Of a stretch of 64,000 nucleotides of DNA, positions 7,382 to 16,930 are shown piece after piece. Numbering within the stretch: the stretch's first letter is position 1; every line of letters begins with the position of its first letter. Location of the stretch: assembly GCF_013032445.1 (NCBI RefSeq), contig NZ_WQCA01000002.1:310001-374000 (forward strand), in the 5' to 3' direction. Origin of the DNA: Ruegeria arenilitoris (GTDB lineage: Bacteria > Pseudomonadota > Alphaproteobacteria > Rhodobacterales > Rhodobacteraceae). Below the pieces are notes generated by a model that was not told the DNA's origin, ran no database searches, and saw only the letters and a list, made by a program, of their open reading frames with translations. Position numbers and translations under genes: made by a program.

Positions 7382-8574
7382 CCCAGTATTCGTTCTGGGC
7401 CGCGCCGTATCGGCCTATGTTCACCGGCGCGGCGTTTTGGGCGCTGATCTGCATCGGGTGGTGGCCATTGGGCGTACGTCTGGGCCTGCCAGCACCGGGG
7501 TTTGGCCCAATTGTGCTGTGGCACGTGCATGAATTGCTGTTCGGCTTCGCCGCGCTGGCCGTGGGTGGTTACCTGCTGACGGCTCTTCCCAACTGGGTGG
7601 GCAAGCCGCCTGAAAAGGGCTTGGTTTTGAAGGCTCTGATGGGGTTCTGGGCATTGGGCCGCCTTGCAACGGTTACGGCTGACCATCTTCCCCTCGGCTT
7701 GGTATTGATCGGCAATGCGATCTTTTTCTTCGTTTTGTTTGGCCTGCTTTTTTGGCGCATCGTAGCAGCGGGCGTCTATGTCAAAACCCCATTTGCTATT
7801 GCCATCCTCGCTTTGGGTCTGGTCGACACCACCTATATGACCCTCGCTAAATCCGGTGATGTCACTGCCAGCCTGTCGCTTGCTCGCGCGGTATTAATTG
7901 GTTTTGCGATCCTGATCACCGCCATCGGAACTCGTGCCGTCCCCGCCTTCACCACCATCTGGCGTCAACACCAGAACCTTCCGGCACTGAATGCACCCCA
8001 CAACGAACGGCTCCGCCTGACTGCCCTTGTGTTATTGGCCAGCGCGGTATTTGCCCTGCTTCTGAACGCCCCCGACTTTACATATGGCTTGCTCGTTCTG
8101 GCTGCTCTGGTCCTGTTGGCAACGATGACCCGTTGGCGCAGCCTCAGCACGTGGCGCAACCCGCTTCTGTTCGGGCTGCACATAGCGTTTCTCTGGCTTC
8201 CTCTTGGCCTGCTGCTTGTGGGATCTCTGTGGTTTTTTCCAACCGCTTATCCGATGAAAAACGGCCTGCACGCCCTGACCATTGGGGCGATTTCCGGCAT
8301 GATCATGGCTTTTACCGGTCGCGCCGCGTCTCATACGCCAGAGGGTTTTCTGCGTGCGCCTCCTGCTCTGACCTGTGCGATGGTCTTGCTGTGGAGCGCC
8401 ACCGTGACGCGCCTGGCCGTACCTTTGGTCGCCGACGCCGAAACTTGGGAAAACACCGCCGCCTTACTTTGGTGCGCCAGCTGGACGTTTTATCTGATCG
8501 CCATGCGCCCGACACTTTCAGGACCACCTGTTCGACCAGTGCTCAGCGGCAGATTACCTAAGAACCCGGCCTAG
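7378..8574 (+). CDS. nnrS: NnrS family membrane protein
   Basis: A 398-residue protein with about twelve hydrophobic segments and the NnrS layout: an N-terminal YRPMF motif, LWHVHELLFGFAALAVGGYLL, TALPNWVGKPP, GTRAVPAFT and a late GRAASHTPEGF. NnrS of Rhodobacter sphaeroides is a haem- and copper-containing membrane protein linked to nitric oxide metabolism or stress. The GTG at 7378 overlaps the ubiV stop (GTGA) and gives an N-terminus that fits the family; an ATG at 7336 would lie inside ubiV. Being fourth in an FNR-controlled operon suits a protein for low-oxygen, NO-producing conditions. Confidence 0.88.
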   Translation: MTQYSFWAAPYRPMFTGAAFWALICIGWWPLGVRLGLPAPGFGPIVLWHVHELLFGFAALAVGGYLLTALPNWVGKPPEKGLVLKALMGFWALGRLATVTADHLPLGLVLIGNAIFFFVLFGLLFWRIVAAGVYVKTPFAIAILALGLVDTTYMTLAKSGDVTASLSLARAVLIGFAILITAIGTRAVPAFTTIWRQHQNLPALNAPHNERLRLTALVLLASAVFALLLNAPDFTYGLLVLAALVLLATMTRWRSLSTWRNPLLFGLHIAFLWLPLGLLLVGSLWFFPTAYPMKNGLHALTIGAISGMIMAFTGRAASHTPEGFLRAPPALTCAMVLLWSATVTRLAVPLVADAETWENTAALLWCASWTFYLIAMRPTLSGPPVRPVLSGRLPKNPA

Positions 8575-8803
8575 AATCATGATCGACGCGTGAAGGTGGG
8601 AGGAAAGTGGTTTCCAAGACCAACTGCCTCGATGAACTCATGCTCTGGTACTACGTCAATCAAATCACGCTAAAAACTGCTCGGTTTCACCGGACGGAAA
8701 CACGAAAGCTGACATTTTGAGAGTTTGAGTGGAGATGTGATTACGTTGATTTCATTGGGGAGGTTTTGAATCTTTCGACCAACTCCGCGCACATCAACTA
8801 AAG

Positions 8804-8865
8804 GTGCGACGCGCCAAACTCGTACCCCCTCAAGAAATTGTTAACCCCCTCAAGGCGCGTCGCAC
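8804..8865. ncRNA. Candidate structured RNA: 12-bp hairpin with duplicated C-rich loop motif
   Basis: GTGCGACGCGCC (8804-8815) and GGCGCGTCGCAC (8854-8865) are perfect inverted copies. The 38-base loop begins just before a direct repeat of ACCCCCTCAAG at 8824-8834 and 8844-8854. The strand is unknown. The CCCCCTC loop could pair with GAGGGGG-type ribosome sites, as in C-rich-loop small RNAs of alphaproteobacteria, but this is a guess. Confidence 0.35.
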
Positions 8866-9012
8866 TTTCTTAATAGCCGCTTGCTCTGTCGGAATTGTGT
8901 CTGAAAGATTAATTTTAACCGACTACGGGGAACCCCCAATATTACGGTTACCCGTCATTCGTTAGAGTAAAGCTAACGGAGCCAGTGCACGTAGCTCCGC
9001 ACACCCCCTAAG

Positions 9013-9053
9013 AATGAGGGGCTGGCTTTTACCCCCTCGTCCAGCCCCTCGTT
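9013..9053. ncRNA. Candidate structured RNA: 13-bp hairpin with ACCCCCTC loop
   Basis: AATGAGGGGCTGG (9013-9025) pairs with CCAGCCCCTCGTT (9041-9053), ten perfect pairs extended by a wobble and two A-T pairs. The 15-base loop contains ACCCCCTC, the motif seen in the hairpin at 8804-8865. No T-run follows, so it is not a plain terminator. Confidence 0.35.
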
Positions 9054-9553
9054 CCACCCATCTCGCAAAAGAACATCTACGGTAGGCGGTTTTTTCGCCG
9101 CAAGGCAACTATGGATTAGTGCAGCCTGAATTCTTATCCGAGTCTACTCGCCAGAAATGGGGAGTTTTTTGCAAAGTGGAAATGGCGCAATCCATCCACA
9201 AAGCTTTCCTGCCGCGCTGATTTATAAACCATGGGTTTATCTTGCCAATTGAGTTGGAATGGCCCGTGCCCGTACCGTCATCACCTCCGGCACCAAAGCA
9301 ACGAACATGAAGACCACTCGGCGCTCCGGCGACCAAAAGGCATACATAACCGTAAATGCGGTGATCGGCCCTCAAGGGCCGATACAGACTGCATCCTTGC
9401 AATAATAGCAGCCCTTGAATGAGATCGTTATTTACGTGTCAGAGAACCAACCGCCGTGAACGACGTGGAATTGGCATGATTGTTATCCAAACCTGAAGTG
9501 CGCGGCTTACCCTTGCGTTCTGGGTTTGGTTGAAGCCGCTGGCCTGGAATGTG

Positions 9554-10537
9554 TCAGTGACCGGTGACCTTTTTGTAGAGTTCAGATTTATAGCCAAAAG
9601 GGATGCCAAGGACACCAACCAGCCATCCAGCGGTACGGGCAATATCGATAAATCTTTTTTGAGGCTGGAATGGCAGCAAAATAATCAACCCCGCCAACGC
9701 TACTATTCGAAGAGGCGCGGCGGCGATCTGCGCCACCGCATTGACCGGCCTTTGTTCCAGCTTTCTGCGCATGTAAGTGTTGGATTGATCCCTGCCGCGT
9801 GCAGCCTGATACCAGAAAGACAGACGTTCAGGTGGTATCCTTTCGTAAACAAACGCATTGTCGACCCAACCGACTGGCAATCCTGCGGCAACAGTTTCAG
9901 CATAAAACTTGGCGTCAGTACCGCCTGTCATCCGCATAGTTTCATCGAACCAGATATTATGGTCGGTAAAAAGCCGGGTCTCCCCCAGCCAGTTATTGGT
10001 TACGATTGTCACTCCACCGGTGTCTTCCAGCGTGGCCCGCTTGGACGCCTTTCTTTCCTTTGTCAGATATCGGTTTTTGATATTGCTCAGCATCAACCTC
10101 TGTATTGCGGATTCGCCTCCCGAGGGTGGTGCGGCCCGTAGTGGTGCGCCCAATAGAACGGCTGAACTGGTTCTGTATCCGGTCACCAGATTGTCTAGCC
10201 AGTCTGACGCAACAGTTTCGTCGTCATCTATAAAGCACAGCAGATCAGACTTTTGCGCGATTGCATTTCGGGCGGCGCAATTGCGACCAAATGGGATGCC
10301 CGGTTCGGTCTCAAGCGCATACAGAAGCGGTACGCCATTCGGCAGTGTTCCCTCATACGCACGAACCACGTCTTCACTGAACGGAACCGAGTCATTCTCG
10401 ACCACCAGACACTGGACTGAGCAGTTTTCCGGAACACCCATCTCTCCCCAACTTTCCAGCAACGCCGACAGCATTTCCGGGCGCTGTCTGGTCAGGGTCG
10501 AGACGGTGATCTTAAGATGAGTCGAACGACGATCCAT
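9554..10537 (-). CDS. Family 2 glycosyltransferase
   Basis: A 327-residue GT-A fold transferase. Near the N-terminus it has KITVSTLTRQRPEMLSALL, then the sugar-nucleotide region FGRNCAARNAIAQ and the metal-binding DDD in LLCFIDDDETV. A later GGTDAKFYAETVAAG segment fits the acceptor-side part of GT2 enzymes. The C-terminus has one hydrophobic helix (ALAGLIILLPFQP) and may touch the membrane. The substrate is unknown. With the ABC exporter and second GT2 gene nearby (other strand) it suggests a surface polysaccharide or glycolipid locus. Confidence 0.8.
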   Translation of the reverse strand: MDRRSTHLKITVSTLTRQRPEMLSALLESWGEMGVPENCSVQCLVVENDSVPFSEDVVRAYEGTLPNGVPLLYALETEPGIPFGRNCAARNAIAQKSDLLCFIDDDETVASDWLDNLVTGYRTSSAVLLGAPLRAAPPSGGESAIQRLMLSNIKNRYLTKERKASKRATLEDTGGVTIVTNNWLGETRLFTDHNIWFDETMRMTGGTDAKFYAETVAAGLPVGWVDNAFVYERIPPERLSFWYQAARGRDQSNTYMRRKLEQRPVNAVAQIAAAPLRIVALAGLIILLPFQPQKRFIDIARTAGWLVGVLGIPFGYKSELYKKVTGH

Positions 10538-11189
10538 ATATACTTCATATAGCTCTGGTTTAGATTTGATAAGCTGGTGTTAAATTTCTCAAAACGGCCT
10601 CTGAACAGGGTTCTCCGGGCGCGTTTATCGCCCGATGCCGACATAGGTGTCAAAGCCCGATTTTGGCACCGTGATCATTGTATGAAATCTACATGTAACC
10701 ACTCGGTTGGCCGAATTCATCGGCTCTGCATGATCGGTGCGACCTAACGCGCGACAGTCGTTCCACTCCGTCGTCAACGCCATTACTACTACATCTTATG
10801 CAAAGTGATAGGAAACTTTCGGGTTCGTATTCCAAATGCGTGTGCGACCGCGCCCGAGCGTCCTACACTCACCAAAACCCATTAAATTCAGCGCGATGCC
10901 AAAATTCTGATATTCGGGTTGAAACCTGATTTTAGCGCCATAAGTAACGGCAACTTCATTAAAAGATGTATAGCCACCGTTTGGCAAATGCCGGACTCCG
11001 AGCGGCAAGAAGTCAACTACATTGCGGAGACAAACTTGTGGTAGGTGCAGAACCAGCCAAAATTGGTTCTGGCAATTGGAAAACGTGCCGGGTGTCGTCT
11101 GGCTAAGCGCACGATCAATCGGGTAGGGTTGCATTGCGGCCCGAATTCGATCAGGAACAACTGCAACTCAGACAGGTTGGAATTTTGCA
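10538..11189. other. Intergenic region, nothing recognised
   Basis: About 650 bases between two divergently transcribed genes. It is more AT-rich than the surrounding core genome and contains no frame with family motifs. It presumably holds the promoters of the glycosyltransferase and the ABC exporter. Confidence 0.6.
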
Positions 11190-12971
11190 TTGCAAAAAAC
11201 AAAACTGAAAATCGCAGAAACGCTGGACAACTCGATTCTGTGGCGCCTGTTAAGGGAAAACCTGAAATCTCAGATGGTCCCATATATCATTGCAATCATT
11301 GCAATGGTATTTGTCGCAGGGACCACTGCCGGTATAGCCTTCATCATGAGAGATGTCGTGGACTCATTGTTCGAGGCGGATAATGCGTCGCAGGTTATGA
11401 GTGTTTCAATCGCAGTGTTTGTGATTTTTCTGGTCAAAGGTCTTGCAACCTATGTACAGGTTGTGGCCTTGACGCGCGCTGGTAACAGAATTGTTTCGCA
11501 TCAACAGATAAAACTCTATGATAAACTGCTGCGTCAGGGCGTGTCTTTCTTCAATCTCACGGAAAGCTCCAACCTGCTGATGAGGGTCACCCAATCGGCT
11601 CAGGCAGCGCGTAAGGTCGTCGAGATCATCGTTACCACGGCCGTTCGCGACACGCTGAGTTTGATCGGATTGCTGGCAGTTATGTTCTACCAGCAACCTC
11701 TGCTGTCGCTTTTTACATTAGTAATTGGTCCTCTTGCGATCTGGGGCGTCAGAACTCTTTTGCGAAAAGTAAGAGAGATTGCCGATATGGAAATGCAATC
11801 TCTTGGGGCGATCATGCAAGTGATCCAGGAAACGTCTGGCGGTATCCGGGTCATAAAGTCGTTCGGGCTGGAAGAGCGGATGGCCAATCGCATGTTCGAC
11901 GCCGTCAAGAGTGTCGAGAAACGCCGAAATAAACTTGCACGCTTACAAGCTGCGACCAGCCCCCTGATGGATATCCTTGCGGGCTTTGCTATCGCATCAG
12001 TCATCGGATTGAGCGCGGCCAACATATTCGGGTCCGGCGGCTCGACGCCCGGTGAGCTAATGTCGTTCGTGACCGCATTGATGATGGCATATGAGCCAGC
12101 CAAAAGACTGTCACGTGTTCGCGTCAAGCTCGAAGTCAGTTTACGAGCCGTAAAAATGCTGTTCAATCTGCTGGACCAACCTGAGACCCTGGCGGAAGGT
12201 GACGATCCCAAAGCCCTTCCTTCCGGCGCCAAAGAGGTAAAGTTCGAGAATGTCACCTTTGGCTATCGCACGAGCGATCCAATACTCAAAGACCTTTCTT
12301 TGACTTTTGACGCTGGGAAAACAACCGCGCTTGTTGGTTTGTCTGGAGGTGGAAAATCGACGATCCTTAACCTCGCGCTTCGACTCTACGACCCGCAAAC
12401 CGGCACGGTCACGATTGATGGCCAGGACGTCAAGCATGCTTCGTTCAAAAGCTTACGGGCGAACATGTCTTTTGTCGGACAGGAAACCTTTTTGTTCTCG
12501 GCATCTATTGCTGACAATATCAGGCTCGGCAGAGAGGGGGCGTCACAACAGGATGTGATCGAAGCCGCCAAAGCCGCCAACGCCTACGATTTCATCCAAA
12601 ATCTTGATGATGGCTTCGACACTCTGGTGGGTGAAAACGGTGCTTTCCTGTCTGGCGGTCAAAAGCAGCGGCTGGCAATTGCCCGCGCATTGTTGCGTGA
12701 CAGCCCAATTTTGCTACTGGACGAACCTACAAGTGCGCTGGACTCGAAGTCTGAACACCTGGTGCAGGAGGCTTTGCAGCGACTGACCGCAGGACGGACA
12801 ACCATTATCGTCGCCCACCGACTTTCCACTATTCTGCACGCTGACCAAATCGTGGTGATCGAGGCAGGGCAGGTTGTCGAAAAAGGAAACGCAGACGAGC
12901 TGCTGAAAAACAGCGGCCCATTCCGAACTTTGTACGATCACCAGTATGCAAATGTGGTACATGCTGATTAA
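11190..12971 (+). CDS. MsbA-like ABC transporter, fused permease and ATPase
   Basis: A 593-residue half-transporter of the lipid/oligosaccharide exporter type. About six membrane helices occupy residues 25-310, followed by an ABC ATPase with Walker A (GLSGGGKST), signature LSGGQKQRLAIARALL, Walker B ILLLDEPTSALD and H-loop IIVAHRLSTI. The only start that keeps the whole first helix is TTG at 11190; the next ATG (11274) would cut into the domain. Members flip lipid A, glycolipids or peptides; here a glycan product of the flanking transferases is plausible. The gene sits between two GT2 genes. Confidence 0.85.
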   Translation: MQKTKLKIAETLDNSILWRLLRENLKSQMVPYIIAIIAMVFVAGTTAGIAFIMRDVVDSLFEADNASQVMSVSIAVFVIFLVKGLATYVQVVALTRAGNRIVSHQQIKLYDKLLRQGVSFFNLTESSNLLMRVTQSAQAARKVVEIIVTTAVRDTLSLIGLLAVMFYQQPLLSLFTLVIGPLAIWGVRTLLRKVREIADMEMQSLGAIMQVIQETSGGIRVIKSFGLEERMANRMFDAVKSVEKRRNKLARLQAATSPLMDILAGFAIASVIGLSAANIFGSGGSTPGELMSFVTALMMAYEPAKRLSRVRVKLEVSLRAVKMLFNLLDQPETLAEGDDPKALPSGAKEVKFENVTFGYRTSDPILKDLSLTFDAGKTTALVGLSGGGKSTILNLALRLYDPQTGTVTIDGQDVKHASFKSLRANMSFVGQETFLFSASIADNIRLGREGASQQDVIEAAKAANAYDFIQNLDDGFDTLVGENGAFLSGGQKQRLAIARALLRDSPILLLDEPTSALDSKSEHLVQEALQRLTAGRTTIIVAHRLSTILHADQIVVIEAGQVVEKGNADELLKNSGPFRTLYDHQYANVVHAD

Positions 12972-13095
12972 TCAGGGGGATACCCGGAAAATGCATTGCC
13001 AGTTCTGTGTAAATACTGGACGGCGACGCCATGTTTTTGCTGGTTTCATACATCAATAGAAATTGCGCGACGGGCTCAATACAAAAAGAATTGAC

Positions 13096-13968
13096 ATGGA
13101 TGCATCAGTTATAATTCCGACTTATCATAGCTGGGACAAGCTGCAATCCTGCCTAGATTGCCTTGCGTCCCAGACTGTTGAACCCGAAAAATTTGAGATC
13201 GTTGTGGTAAACAACGATCCTTCGGATCCCACTCCTGCAGACTTCCGTCTTCCAGCAAATGCGCAGATTATCACGGAAGGCAAGCCGGGGTCTTATGCCG
13301 CCCGAAACAAAGGAATTGCTGCCGCGCGCGCTGAGTTGTTGTTCTTCACTGACTCCGATTGTCTTCCGGTGCCGGAATATGTTGAAAGCGGGTTACGCAT
13401 CGCACGCGAACACCCGGAAGTCAGCCGTTTCGGGGGAGATGTTGCGCTCGTTCCCAATGGTTCGGAATGGACGGCTGTTGAGTTGTACGACTACCACCTC
13501 GGGCTTGAGCAAAGGAAATGGGTGGAGCGAGGCCGCGCCGTCACGGCTAATCTTATCGTGCGTCGCGACATGTTTGACCGTGTCGGTTTGTTCAATAGCG
13601 AAGTGTTGTCAGGGGGCGACATGGAGTGGAATGATCGGGCAGCTGCAGCTGGCGAACCTATTGTTTTCGCCGCGGACGCGATCGTCCGCCATCCCGCCCG
13701 GGCTACTTTGCGCGAATTCGCCCAAAAAACGCGCCGCATCGAAGGCGCCAGAATACGGCGAAACGCCCGGCGCGGTGCCATAAACTATATCCCACCGATC
13801 CAGAAACTGATCCCGTCGTTTCGCACATTTAAAAAGCTGAGGAAAAACCCGGACCTTAGCTGGCCGCAGGTTTTGGCGATTTGGAGAGTACAATACATAC
13901 TGCGACTGGTCCGGGTTTCGGAAACGGTTCGGCTACTTTGGTTTCGACAGCCGGACGTGCGAAAATAG
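13096..13968 (+). CDS. Family 2 glycosyltransferase
   Basis: A 290-residue GT2 enzyme starting at ATG 13096 (MDASVIIPTYHSWDKLQSCL). It shows the usual GT-A features: IVVVNNDPSD, the YAARNKGIAAA stretch that binds the sugar nucleotide, the DSD metal motif in LLFFTDSDCLP and the late LSGGDMEWNDRAAAAG segment. The C-terminal 60 residues are basic. It follows the ABC exporter by 124 bases on the same strand and is likely part of the same pathway. A TTG at 13063 would add eleven residues of no known kind. Confidence 0.82.
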   Translation: MDASVIIPTYHSWDKLQSCLDCLASQTVEPEKFEIVVVNNDPSDPTPADFRLPANAQIITEGKPGSYAARNKGIAAARAELLFFTDSDCLPVPEYVESGLRIAREHPEVSRFGGDVALVPNGSEWTAVELYDYHLGLEQRKWVERGRAVTANLIVRRDMFDRVGLFNSEVLSGGDMEWNDRAAAAGEPIVFAADAIVRHPARATLREFAQKTRRIEGARIRRNARRGAINYIPPIQKLIPSFRTFKKLRKNPDLSWPQVLAIWRVQYILRLVRVSETVRLLWFRQPDVRK

Positions 13969-14527
13969 TAGCGGGTAAGAAAACTGCGATGTGGTGTCAC
14001 GTTAAGAAGCACACACCTGTGCGTAGTTGAAAGCACCGCCATATTGCTTACGCCAGCGAAAAAGGTCTCTTACGTAATCTGTACCTGACGGATTGCGTCA
14101 ACGCGCAGCATCCCTTGACCGCACAGCACCTCAACTTGCCGCAACTTCGCAACAATCTCTTCTAGTTTGTGGCGTTTTATTCCCGTCTTTGATCCTCCGT
14201 TTCCTAACTATAGGGGCGGACCACTTCGGTGGGGGGAGGATCAGGACCTTGTAGGCGCCTCTGCTGGCCTCTCCGTGCTATCTCCGGATCGCAATCAATT
14301 CGACTTGTGCGAGCATATACCATCAAAACCAGAAAAAATTTGGTAACCAATGCTTGCGATACACTATGCTGACATCACGCGAGTGGTTTTTGGGAAAACC
14401 AAAAATGTAATGTATGCCCGCGGTTGCACCTCGCAAGCGTTAATGAGATTGCATAACAGTATTTTGAGCGTCAGTGATTTCTAAAGATCTGGCACCGCTT
14501 CGCCATATGCAGAGACAGGTTGAATAA
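13969..14527. other. Intergenic region, nothing recognised
   Basis: About 560 bases without a supported gene. A small UUCG-capped hairpin (CCACTTCGGTGG) lies near 14220-14231. The end of the region presumably holds the promoter and ribosome site of the next gene. Confidence 0.6.
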
Positions 14528-16870
14528 ATGAATACAAAGGTGAGAACAGAGGCAAAAAAAACCGCCCTATCTCTGGAGGAACGAATTCGCCGCAAAAAAC
14601 GGCGTAACCTCATACTCATCCTCCTGTCACCTGTCTTGGTTCTATTATCTCCCGTATTGTTGCCAATCTACTTTGTGCACCGCGCGGCACATAAGGGCTC
14701 CGTGGCACGACAGCGCTCAAAGCCCAGCATGGGCCAAATCGCCGGATCGCTTAAGTCTGTCGCGCCTGCGGCGAAGGACGAAGCGGAAGAAGAACGTGTC
14801 AACTCTCTGCCTGATACGTTTGCTCTTTGCCGCGTCATCGGTAACGATCTGGTACCCCGACACCGCGCAGGTCAGTCATTGGCGAACGTGAAGTTCATTC
14901 TCGAAAACGAGCCTGACTTTGAAAACTGCACCAAGCTGTGGATTCTCAATCGGATCTTCGACCCCGAGAACGAGGCAAAACTTGTTGCGCTTCTGGATGA
15001 GCATCAACAGGTTTATGAAAAAATCCCGTACGATGCGGAAGAACTGCAAGCGACGGGCTATCACTTTGAAACGTTTGAAAATCCACTAGTCTTTTCTGAT
15101 GGTACGCTCGATTCCGTGGATGAGGAAACCCGAGCCCGAATGATAACTCAGGCCTACCGAGCTAAGAACAACTATGTGATGAATAATAACGGTGCACGAA
15201 ATGCAGCGCTTGAGTTGTGCTTGCGTCACGCCAAATGGGCGCTGCCATTCGATGGTAATTGCTACTTTACCAAAAGTGCTTGGAACTCATTTCGCGATGA
15301 TGTTGTGGCCAACAGGGACAAACGGTATTTCACCGTTCCGATGGCTCGGATGCAGGACAACGCGGAACTTCTTGAGGACGGCACCACGTTCAATGCGACT
15401 GAAGAACCACAGATGGCGTTCCGGTGCGATGCCCCCCTGCGGTTTGACGAGAAGCACCCCTACGGACGCAGACCAAAGGTCGAACTTTTTGTGCACCTTG
15501 GCATCGACGGTCCTTGGCAAAAGTGGCCAGTGGAGTTTTTTGACACACCCCCACGAAAAGTCAGCCCCGAAGGCCACCGGGTTGCACAGGCGGGTTGGGT
15601 AGCGCGACTGTTCTCCGGCCAATCGGGCTTGGAAAAAGAAGATACAAAAAGCTTCAAAAACCGCGGCCTGGCAAGAAATGACGCAATCCGCGCAACTCTG
15701 GACATGCTGGAAGCGCGCAAAGTGACCGAAAATTTGAGCGGTCATGGTCAATTCTTCTACGATCCGGCACGTCTGGAAGCACTATCGGCCAAGAACGACG
15801 ATCCGGATTATGTAGCGCTCCGTTCTGCCGCGGATGAGGCAATGACGCGCGGGCCGTACTCTGTGACGGACAAACCAGAGCCAGCGCCCAGTGGCGACCC
15901 GCATGACTATTACCATCCTGCGCCCTATTGGTGGCCGAACCCGAAAAAGAAAGACGGCCTGCCCTATATTCGTCAGGACGGGAAACGGGTACCCGGAACG
16001 CAGCTCTATGAAGCGGATAGCGACCGCTATGACAGAACCCGCCTGCAACGGCTTTTCGACGACACAACGGCGCTTGCCCTTGCGGCGCGCGTGACCGGAG
16101 AAAAGAAGTATTCGGACAAGGCCGAAAACCTGATTCTAACATGGTTCGTTGACCCTGAAACGCGGATGAACCCCAATTTGAATTACGCGCAGGTGCGCCG
16201 GGGTCATAGGAGCGACAGAGGGGAGGCACATGGCCTGATCGAAACAAAGGACTTCTACTTCTTTCTTGATGCTGTCCGGCTGCTGGAAGATGATCTGCTC
16301 GCAAGGGAACTCAAAACCTGGCTTTCCGCATTTCTGGAATGGTTGACCACCAGCGAGCAAGGCATTGATGAATGCGGTGCTACCAACAACCATGGCAGCT
16401 GTTTTGATCTTCAGGTGGCATCCATTGCAGCCTTTCTGGATGACGTACAGGCCCTGCAAGAAATCAATCTGCGAGCCCAGGCACGACTACTTGGCACTAT
16501 TACACCGAATGGCGAGCAACCGTTTGAGATGGAACGCACGCTGACCCAGCACTATTGCACGTTCAATTTGCAGTCCTGGATAAACCTGTTCAATTTGCTC
16601 GAAAATGTGGGATTTCGTCCTTGGAGCAGCGCCGCCGGTGAAAGATTGATTTCCGCAATGAATCGTCTTCTTTCAGAGTCGGAGGCTGGATGGAGCCATC
16701 CGCAAATTGATCCATTCAATATGGCGCGGCTGTTCCCGATTGATAGCGCATTGCGCGAGCGAACCGGAGAAGGAACATGGGCGACGGAAGACGCACCATT
16801 TTGCTACTTCCCGCATGATGGGGTGGCACCTTTCTGGCGTCAGGCAAGTGGATACAAGGTCTCTCACTAG
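14528..16870 (+). CDS. Membrane-anchored protein with an unknown N-terminal domain and an alginate-lyase-like C-terminal domain
   Basis: This 780-residue protein starts with a basic cytoplasmic tail and a membrane helix at about residues 27-50 (LILILLSPVLVLLSPVLLP). Residues 95-345 form a domain beginning FALCRVIGNDLVPRH, with ILNRIFDPE and a DGNCYF stretch; I do not recognise its function, though it faintly recalls glycosyltransferase-like folds. Residues 400-780 resemble alginate-lyase-superfamily (PL5-like) enzymes: YYHPAPYWWPNP near 460, MNPNLNYAQV near 547 and TNNHGSCFD near 618, where the NNH matches the catalytic Asn-His of that family. It lies in the glycosyltransferase/ABC locus. A role in trimming or editing an exported uronic-acid polymer is an inference. 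Confidence 0.72.
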   Translation: MNTKVRTEAKKTALSLEERIRRKKRRNLILILLSPVLVLLSPVLLPIYFVHRAAHKGSVARQRSKPSMGQIAGSLKSVAPAAKDEAEEERVNSLPDTFALCRVIGNDLVPRHRAGQSLANVKFILENEPDFENCTKLWILNRIFDPENEAKLVALLDEHQQVYEKIPYDAEELQATGYHFETFENPLVFSDGTLDSVDEETRARMITQAYRAKNNYVMNNNGARNAALELCLRHAKWALPFDGNCYFTKSAWNSFRDDVVANRDKRYFTVPMARMQDNAELLEDGTTFNATEEPQMAFRCDAPLRFDEKHPYGRRPKVELFVHLGIDGPWQKWPVEFFDTPPRKVSPEGHRVAQAGWVARLFSGQSGLEKEDTKSFKNRGLARNDAIRATLDMLEARKVTENLSGHGQFFYDPARLEALSAKNDDPDYVALRSAADEAMTRGPYSVTDKPEPAPSGDPHDYYHPAPYWWPNPKKKDGLPYIRQDGKRVPGTQLYEADSDRYDRTRLQRLFDDTTALALAARVTGEKKYSDKAENLILTWFVDPETRMNPNLNYAQVRRGHRSDRGEAHGLIETKDFYFFLDAVRLLEDDLLARELKTWLSAFLEWLTTSEQGIDECGATNNHGSCFDLQVASIAAFLDDVQALQEINLRAQARLLGTITPNGEQPFEMERTLTQHYCTFNLQSWINLFNLLENVGFRPWSSAAGERLISAMNRLLSESEAGWSHPQIDPFNMARLFPIDSALRERTGEGTWATEDAPFCYFPHDGVAPFWRQASGYKVSH

Positions 16871-16930
16871 TCGTCAGAGAGCACCGGCTGGACGCTGGAG
16901 GAGGCACCTCGACTATGCGACATCACATCC

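Larger units (their letters stand above)
8575..9553. other. Long intergenic region, no convincing protein gene
   Basis: The reading frames here (for example 9109-9402 on the minus strand) lack recognisable motifs and plausible starts. The region holds two strong hairpins (8804-8865 and 9013-9053) and four copies of a C-rich motif beginning ACCCCCT (8824, 8844, 9003, 9031). It could house a small RNA; otherwise nothing is recognised. Confidence 0.6.

Noticed and set aside
9109-9402. 97-codon frame on the minus strand
   Set aside because: No recognisable motif, poor codon use and no ribosome site; likely chance.
12714-12962. Antisense frame over the ABC exporter
   Set aside because: Shadow of the ATPase coding sequence; no independent signals.
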